Shown one piece after another: positions 32,767 through 38,131 of a stretch of 38,131 nucleotides of DNA. The position numbers were made by a program, and so were the translations under genes. Positions within the stretch are counted from its first letter, which is position 1. The number at the start of each line of letters is the position of its first letter. Source of the stretch: an uncultured Lachnospiraceae bacterium (GTDB lineage Bacteria; Bacillota_A; Clostridia; Lachnospirales; Lachnospiraceae); assembly GCA_902795715.1 (NCBI GenBank), contig CADBME010000279.1, forward strand, positions 1-38,131, read 5' to 3'. The notes beneath the pieces are model-generated. The model did no database searches, had not been told where the DNA came from, and was given only the letters and a program-made list of their open reading frames with translations.

Positions 32767-33420
32767 ATGAAAATTGTAGCACCCTCGATATTATCAGCAG
32801 ATTTTACCAAGCTTGGAGAAGAAGTGCTTGAGGCGGTAAACGCCGGAGCGGAATATGTACATATTGATGTGATGGATGGGATGTATGTTCCCCAGATTTC
32901 TTTCGGAAATCCGGTGATCAAAGCTTTGCGTCCTCTGACTGAGGCAGTTTTTGATGTCCATTTAATGGTGGAGGATCCGGGAAGATACATTGAAGATTTT
33001 GCTGAAGCAGGAGCAGATATCATCTGTGTACATGCAGAAGCCTGCACTCATCTGGACAGGGTGATCCAGCAGATCAGAAACTGCGGAAAGAAGGCAGCGG
33101 TGGCCCTGAATCCTGCGACCCCTCTTTCTGTTCTGGATTATGTTCTGCCGGACCTTCACATGGTCCTGATCATGTCTGTGAATCCGGGTTTCGGAGGACA
33201 GAAATACATCCCCTATACGGATGTAAAACTGGGACAGATGAAGAAAATGATTGAGGAGAGAGGCCTTTCTGTCCTCGTTGAGGTAGATGGAGGGGTAAAG
33301 GCCCAAAATGCAGCACATATTGCTTCATGCGGGGCTGATGTCCTGGTCAGTGGTTCCGGTGTATTCGGAGGGGATATCGCCGGGAATGTGAAGTCGATTC
33401 TTCGGGAGATTAACGGCTAA
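32767..33420 (+). CDS. rpe: Ribulose-phosphate 3-epimerase
   Basis: A 217-residue TIM-barrel epimerase linking ribulose-5-phosphate and xylulose-5-phosphate in the pentose phosphate pathway. Signatures are APSILSADF at residue 5, HIDVMDG, DVHLMV, MSVNPGFGGQ, VEVDGG and VSGSGVF. Full length and intact. The start has AGGAG upstream. It lies in the plus-strand run pfkA-rpe-mrp-ftsH with gaps of 88, 48 and 12 bases. Confidence 0.97.
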   Translation: MKIVAPSILSADFTKLGEEVLEAVNAGAEYVHIDVMDGMYVPQISFGNPVIKALRPLTEAVFDVHLMVEDPGRYIEDFAEAGADIICVHAEACTHLDRVIQQIRNCGKKAAVALNPATPLSVLDYVLPDLHMVLIMSVNPGFGGQKYIPYTDVKLGQMKKMIEERGLSVLVEVDGGVKAQNAAHIASCGADVLVSGSGVFGGDIAGNVKSILREING

Positions 33421-33468
33421 GACCTGTCCCGCTACTTATTACAGATTATTTAGACGGAGGAAGAAAAA

Positions 33469-34299
33469 ATGAGTGAATGTACACATGATTGTTCCACATG
33501 CGGTGAGGATTGCGCAGTAAGGGATAAAGACCCGAAAGATTTCCTTGAGAAACTGGCAGACGGCTGTTCGGTTGGTAAGGTGATCGGTGTTGTATCCGGA
33601 AAAGGCGGAGTCGGTAAATCCATGGTGACTTCCCTTCTTGCCTGTGCGTCAGCCAGAGAGGGGTACAGGACGGCGATTTTAGATGGAGATATAACAGGAC
33701 CTTCCATCCCCAAAGCCTTTGGTGTCAGCCAGAACCTTTACGGGAATGCAGAAGGCCTTATCGTTCCGGCGGAAACAGCCACCGGAATCCAGCTGGTTTC
33801 CGTGAACCTCATGCTGGCCAATGAGACAGACCCCGTAATTTGGAGAGGGCCGGTCCTCGGAGGGGTTATCAAGCAGTTCTGGGGGGAGACCCAGTGGCAC
33901 AAGATTGATTATATGTTCATCGACATGCCTCCGGGAACCGGTGATGTTCCCCTGACTATTTTCCAGTCCATTCCCCTTGACGGAATTATCATGGTAGCAT
34001 CTCCTCAGGAACTGGTAGGAATGATTGTGGAGAAGGCTGCCAATATGGCACGGATGATGAGAATACCGATTCTCGGTCTCGTGGAGAATATGAGCTATGT
34101 GGAATGCCCGGATTGCGGAAAGAAAATACAGATATTCGGGGAAAGCCATGTGGATGAAATTGCTGCATCCTATCAGATTCCCGTTCTGGCCAAGCTTCCC
34201 GTAGATCCTCAGCTTGCAGAGGCCTGCGATGCCGGAAAGATTGAGTTTGCCGGGAAAGAATACATGAAAGAAGCCATGGAGGCCATCAGTAGTCTGTAG
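33469..34299 (+). CDS. Mrp/NBP35-type iron-sulfur carrier ATPase
   Basis: A 276-residue P-loop ATPase of the Mrp/ApbC/NBP35 group, which carries and transfers Fe-S clusters in the cytosol. The N-terminus has four cysteines (Cys4, Cys8, Cys11, Cys15), as in NBP35-like proteins, and the Walker A GKGGVGKS is at 44-51. DMPPGTGD is intact, and a CPDC pair (Cys213, Cys216) is the likely bridging cluster site at the dimer interface. The ATG has a GGAGG site. It ends 12 bases before ftsH, so the two are likely cotranscribed. Confidence 0.94.
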   Translation: MSECTHDCSTCGEDCAVRDKDPKDFLEKLADGCSVGKVIGVVSGKGGVGKSMVTSLLACASAREGYRTAILDGDITGPSIPKAFGVSQNLYGNAEGLIVPAETATGIQLVSVNLMLANETDPVIWRGPVLGGVIKQFWGETQWHKIDYMFIDMPPGTGDVPLTIFQSIPLDGIIMVASPQELVGMIVEKAANMARMMRIPILGLVENMSYVECPDCGKKIQIFGESHVDEIAASYQIPVLAKLPVDPQLAEACDAGKIEFAGKEYMKEAMEAISSL

Positions 34300-34311
34300 A
34301 CGGAGGAATGA

Positions 34312-36261
34312 ATGGATAAGAAAAAGAAAGGTGATCCCGGAAGGAAAAAGAAGATCCAGTCACTGATTGTGATGGTGGTGATATGTCTGGGAATCACGAT
34401 TCTCTTTACTACCCTGATGAACCGCTACCGGAACGGGGAACAGGAAGAAGTTGAATACAATAAGTTCCTGGACATGCTGGATAAGGGTGAGGTAAAGAAA
34501 GTAACCCTCACCGAGAATAAGATCCTCATTGAACCCAAGGAACAGAAGAATCCGGTGATGAAAACCAATTACTATGCGATTCCCATCCAGCAGGACTATG
34601 AGATCGTCAACCGGCTTAAGGATGCCAAGGTTACCTTCTCCCAGAAGGACTCCAGCGGGTCGTCCATGATCATGCAGGCTCTTGTGGGCTACCTCCTCCC
34701 CTTTGTCCTGATCTATGCTGTCATGTATTTCTTCATGAGAGGTGTAGGCCGGGGAGGCGGTATGATGGGTGTCGGCAAAAGCAATGCCAAGGTTTATGTG
34801 GAGAAAAAGACCGGGGTTACTTTTGAGGATGTAGCCGGACAGGACGAGGCAAAGGAAAGCCTGACCGAGATGGTGGACTTCCTGCATAATCCGGAAAAAT
34901 ATACTGAGATCGGGGCAAAACTGCCCAAGGGAGCCCTTTTGGTGGGGCCTCCCGGAACCGGAAAAACCTTGTTGGCCAAGGCTCTGGCCGGTGAAGCCAA
35001 TGCGCCTTTTTTCTCTCTGTCCGGATCGGATTTTGTGGAAATGTTTGTTGGCGTGGGTGCTTCGAGGGTACGTGACCTCTTTAAGCAGGCTCAGTCCATG
35101 GCGCCCTGTATTATTTTCATCGATGAGATCGATGCCATCGGAAAGAGCCGTGACAACCGCTATGGCGGAGGAAACGATGAGCGGGAGCAGACACTGAATG
35201 CTCTTCTGGCCGAGATGGATGGCTTCGATTCCTCAAAAGGTATAGTGATTCTGGCGGCAACCAACCGGCCGGAAGTACTGGACAAGGCCCTTCTCCGTCC
35301 CGGGCGATTTGACCGAAGAGTTATTGTAGAGCGGCCGGATCTGAAAGGCCGAAAGGAGACCCTTAAGGTCCATTCCAGAGATGTTCGCATGGATGAAACC
35401 GTTGATTTTGATGAACTGGCCCTGGCGACTTCCGGAGCCGTTGGTTCCGATCTGGCCAATATGATCAACGAAGCAGCTCTCGGAGCGGTAAAGGCAGGCC
35501 GCAAAGCGGTCTCCCAGAAAGACCTCTTCGAGGCGGTTGAAGTGGTCATTGCCGGCAAAGAGAAAAAAGACAGGATTCTGGGCAAGGAAGAAAAAAGGAT
35601 TGTGGCTTACCATGAGGTGGGTCATGCTATGATGATTGCAGTCCAGAAACATACGGAGCCGGTTCAGAAAATTACTATTGTTCCAAGGACCATGGGTGCC
35701 CTGGGCTATACCATGCAGGTGCCGGAAGAAGAGAAGTATCTTATGTCAAAGGATGAGATGCTGGCTGAGCTGGTTACTCTTTTCGGAGGACGTGCGGCAG
35801 AGGAAGTTATTTTCCACTCCATCACAACCGGAGCTTCCAATGATATTGAGCGGGCTACAAAGACAGCCAGAGCCATGGTGACCCAATATGGCATGTCGGA
35901 GGCCTTTGGCCTTATGGGACTTGAGACTGTGGAAAGCCGCTATCTTGACGGCCGGGCTGTGATGAACTGCTCCGATGCGACAGGCGCCCTGATTGACCAG
36001 GAGGTAAAGCGGATCCTGAAAGAGGCTTACGATAAAGCCAGGGAGATTATCGAAACTCATCAGGAAGTCATACATAAAATTGCCGAGTTCCTGATCAGCA
36101 AGGAAACCATAACCGGAAAAGAGTTCATGGAAATATTCAAAAGCTTTTATGAAGAGAAAGAAGCCGGTCAGGCTGACGAGGAAGAATTGAACCCGGTCGA
36201 GGATATGGGACAGGAACATAGAGAAGAATCCGCAGAGGAAGGGACTGAAGAGGATAGCTGA
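34312..36261 (+). CDS. ftsH: ATP-dependent zinc metalloprotease FtsH
   Basis: A 649-residue membrane protease that degrades misfolded membrane proteins and some regulators. Two transmembrane helices (about residues 13-38 and 123-144) flank the extracytoplasmic segment. The AAA+ module has Walker A GPPGTGKT at 212-219, Walker [10 protein letters not shown], and the second region of homology. The peptidase has the zinc motif HEVGH at 434-438. The C-terminus is a Glu-rich tail of about 40 residues, not conserved in the family. GGAGG lies 5 bases before the ATG. A long imperfect hairpin follows the stop. Confidence 0.97.
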   Translation: MDKKKKGDPGRKKKIQSLIVMVVICLGITILFTTLMNRYRNGEQEEVEYNKFLDMLDKGEVKKVTLTENKILIEPKEQKNPVMKTNYYAIPIQQDYEIVNRLKDAKVTFSQKDSSGSSMIMQALVGYLLPFVLIYAVMYFFMRGVGRGGGMMGVGKSNAKVYVEKKTGVTFEDVAGQDEAKESLTEMVDFLHNPEKYTEIGAKLPKGALLVGPPGTGKTLLAKALAGEANAPFFSLSGSDFVEMFVGVGASRVRDLFKQAQSMAPCIIFIDEIDAIGKSRDNRYGGGNDEREQTLNALLAEMDGFDSSKGIVILAATNRPEVLDKALLRPGRFDRRVIVERPDLKGRKETLKVHSRDVRMDETVDFDELALATSGAVGSDLANMINEAALGAVKAGRKAVSQKDLFEAVEVVIAGKEKKDRILGKEEKRIVAYHEVGHAMMIAVQKHTEPVQKITIVPRTMGALGYTMQVPEEEKYLMSKDEMLAELVTLFGGRAAEEVIFHSITTGASNDIERATKTARAMVTQYGMSEAFGLMGLETVESRYLDGRAVMNCSDATGALIDQEVKRILKEAYDKAREIIETHQEVIHKIAEFLISKETITGKEFMEIFKSFYEEKEAGQADEEELNPVEDMGQEHREESAEEGTEEDS

Positions 36262-36268
36262 AAAAAGA

Positions 36269-36300
36269 AAGGGATTCCGTTTGTCCGAACGGGGTCCCTT
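36269..36300. other. Hairpin between ftsH and uvrC
   Basis: 36269-36282 pairs with 36287-36300 over 14 positions with G-U wobbles and one mismatch, and a 4-base loop. The plus strand has only TT then CTGAC after it. The A-run at 36261-36266 would be a T-run on the minus strand. It may weakly terminate ftsH, or act as an mRNA 3' end stabiliser. Confidence 0.5.
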
Positions 36301-36380
36301 CTGACATATACACAGGAAAGGGCAGCTTTTTTTCCTGCGGCATTTGCTGAAGATAAGAGGGAATCCTCCCGAGGTGGAAG

Positions 36381-38131
36381 ATGTTTGATATACAGGAAGA
36401 ACTGAAGAAATTGCCGGCTAAGCCCGGGGTCTACCTGATGCATAATGACAATGATGAAATCATCTATGTCGGGAAAGCCAGAATTCTGAAGAACAGAGTG
36501 CGTCAGTATTTTCAGACCGGCTACCAGAAGAGCGTGAAGATTGCTCATATGGTTTCTCATATTGCATATTTTGAATATATTATTACCGACAGTGAGCTGG
36601 AAGCCCTGGTTCTCGAGTGCAACCTGATTAAAGAACACCGGCCCCATTATAATACCATGCTCAAGGACGATAAGGGTTACCCTTATATAAAGGTGACTGT
36701 CCAGGAAGATTATCCCAGGATTCTTTTTGCCCGCCGGGTACACAGAGATAAGGCCAGGTATTTCGGCCCTTATCCCAGCGCGGGAGCGGTTAAGGAAACT
36801 ATGGAGGTTCTGCGCAGGATTTACCGGATACGTAGCTGCAGCCGCAGTCTTCCAAGGGACTTCGGCAAGGAGAGGCCCTGCCTCTACCACCAGATCGGAC
36901 AGTGCCATGCCCCGTGTCAGGGCAATATCTCCAAAGAAAAGTATCAGGAAAATGTGGAGCCTGTTCTCCGCTTTCTGGGGGGAGATGATAAGGAGCTCCT
37001 CGGCCTTCTGGAAGAGAAAATGATGGCGGCCTCCGGGGAACTTGCCTTTGAGAGAGCCGCAGAGTATCGGGATCTCATGGAAAGTGTGCGAAGGATTTCC
37101 GAGAAGCAAAAGATCAATGCCGGTGGAAGTGAGGACCGTGACCTGATCGCTCTGGCTTCCGAGAACAATGAGGCGGTCGTGGCTGTTTTTTTTATCCGTG
37201 ACGGCAAGCTGGTCGGCAGGGATCATTTTCACATGACCGGCACACAGGACAGTAGTGTCTCCGAGATTCTGAACGATTTTGTTAAGCAGTTTTATGTGGG
37301 AACTCCTTACATCCCCAGGGAGATCCACACCCAGGAAGCCCTGCCGGAACAGGAAATCCTTGAGGAGTGGCTCAGCAGAAGAAAAGAGGGGAAAGTCAGC
37401 TTTCTGGTACCAAAAAGGGGGACCAAACACCAGATGATTCAGATGGTGGAGGAGAATGCCCGAAATATTCTGGACAAGGATAAGGAGAAAATAAAGAGAG
37501 AAGAGCAGCGGACCCGGGGAGCTGTCCGGGAACTGGAGAAGCTTCTGGGTATTCCCAAACTGGACAGGATGGAAGCTTTTGACATTTCCAACACCAACGG
37601 ATATGAGAATGTAGCCTCCATGGTGGTCTTTGAGCACGGGAAAGCCAGGAGGAGTGATTACCGAAGGTTCCGGATCCGATCCGTGGAGGGACCGGATGAT
37701 TATGCTTCCATGGAAGAAGCCCTGACACGGAGATTTTCCCATGGAATCAAGGAGCAGAAAGAGAGAAAAGAAAAAGGGCTGGATCAGGATCTGGGAAGCT
37801 TTACCCGTTTCCCGGATGTGATAATGATGGACGGGGGCAAAGGCCAGGTCAACATCGCTCTGAAAGTTCTCTCGGATCTGGGGCTTTCCATTCCGGTCTG
37901 TGGTATGGTAAAGGATGACAAACACCGGACTCGGGGGCTTTACTATCAGAATGAGATTGTGCCATTTGCCGGGAAGTCTCAAGCCTTCCATATGATTACC
38001 CGGCTCCAGGACGAAGCGCATCGTTTTGCCATAAGCTATCACAAGGCTCTCCGTGGAAAAGAACAGGTGCACTCTGTCTTAGATGATATCAGGGGAGTTG
38101 GAAAGGCCAGGCGAAAGGCTCTGATGATGCA
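36381..38131 (+). CDS. uvrC: UvrC, excinuclease ABC subunit C (3' end cut by window)
   Basis: The first 583 codons of UvrC, which makes both incisions around DNA lesions with UvrAB. The GIY-YIG nuclease opens PGVYLM...IIYVGKA at residues 15-33. Four cysteines (Cys153, 167, 175, 179) match the iron-sulfur-type cluster known in UvrC. The UVR segment is [12 protein letters not shown]. The RNase H-like second nuclease has AFDISN and MMDGGKGQ, and HRF. The reading frame is still open at the window end inside the helix-hairpin-helix (IRGVGKARR). The ATG has an AGGTGGAAG site. It is partner to Mfd at the other end of the window. Confidence 0.96.
   Translation, partial: MFDIQEELKKLPAKPGVYLMHNDNDEIIYVGKARILKNRVRQYFQTGYQKSVKIAHMVSHIAYFEYIITDSELEALVLECNLIKEHRPHYNTMLKDDKGYPYIKVTVQEDYPRILFARRVHRDKARYFGPYPSAGAVKETMEVLRRIYRIRSCSRSLPRDFGKERPCLYHQIGQCHAPCQGNISKEKYQENVEPVLRFLGGDDKELLGLLEEKMMAASGELAFERAAEYRDLMESVRRISEKQKINAGGSEDRDLIALASENNEAVVAVFFIRDGKLVGRDHFHMTGTQDSSVSEILNDFVKQFYVGTPYIPREIHTQEALPEQEILEEWLSRRKEGKVSFLVPKRGTKHQMIQMVEENARNILDKDKEKIKREEQRTRGAVRELEKLLGIPKLDRMEAFDISNTNGYENVASMVVFEHGKARRSDYRRFRIRSVEGPDDYASMEEALTRRFSHGIKEQKERKEKGLDQDLGSFTRFPDVIMMDGGKGQVNIALKVLSDLGLSIPVCGMVKDDKHRTRGLYYQNEIVPFAGKSQAFHMITRLQDEAHRFAISYHKALRGKEQVHSVLDDIRGVGKARRKALMM

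Noticed and set aside
36168..38072. A 634-residue open frame on the minus strand
   Set aside because: It overlaps the end of ftsH and is antisense to uvrC, whose motifs are unambiguous. The frame arises from codon bias in uvrC.

Overview
The window reads as chromosomal DNA of a spore-forming Firmicute of the Clostridia, most likely Lachnospiraceae. The support is the gene content (spoVG, an AbrB-type regulator, a DnaE-pfkA pair, SpoVG-Pth-Mfd order), strong GGAGG ribosome binding sites, TTG and GTG starts, near-consensus sigma-A promoters and moderate GC with AT-rich intergenic gaps. I saw no tRNA, rRNA, CRISPR array, prophage or intact transposon. The last gene (uvrC) is cut by the window edge.

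Layout. (1) 1-9 kb: spoVG, then one long reading frame that joins a CDP-glycerol glycerophosphotransferase to peptidyl-tRNA hydrolase, then mfd overlapping it by 4 bases, a secreted foldase-like lipoprotein, and an RsmF-type RNA methyltransferase. The last meets convergent mtnA at a hairpin that covers both stop codons. (2) 10.4-12.1 kb: a membrane-anchored Mrr-like nuclease, then about 1.1 kb without a credible protein gene. That gap holds a perfect consensus promoter, about 790 bases of helix-rich purine-rich sequence with near-identical 29-base repeats, and an intrinsic terminator. I read this as a large structured noncoding RNA, the most interesting item here. (3) 12.2-17 kb: leucyl aminopeptidase (minus), citrate synthase with a long leader containing a terminator-like hairpin, a MarR regulator, and MazG (minus). 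(4) 17.1-21.6 kb: a perfect 36-bp inverted repeat at the predicted 5' end of an operon for surface polymer synthesis (second glycerophosphotransferase, rfbA, rfbB, rfbC, no rfbD). (5) 21.6-28 kb: AbrB-like regulator, HAD phosphatase, a secreted SGNH hydrolase with an Ig-like domain, cyclophilin, an HPr-like protein lacking the HARP histidine site, a DeoR regulator, and a small membrane protein. (6) 28-38 kb: dnaE, pfkA, rpe, an Mrp-type ATPase, ftsH and 5' uvrC, all on the plus strand.

How they work together. Most genes are housekeeping: DNA repair coupled to transcription (mfd, uvrC), replication (dnaE), translation recycling (pth), protein quality control (ftsH, foldases), and sugar metabolism (pfkA, rpe, citrate synthase). 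Two teichoic-acid-type transferases and the dTDP-sugar genes point to a decorated cell wall. All function calls rest on motifs read by eye. No database search was run.
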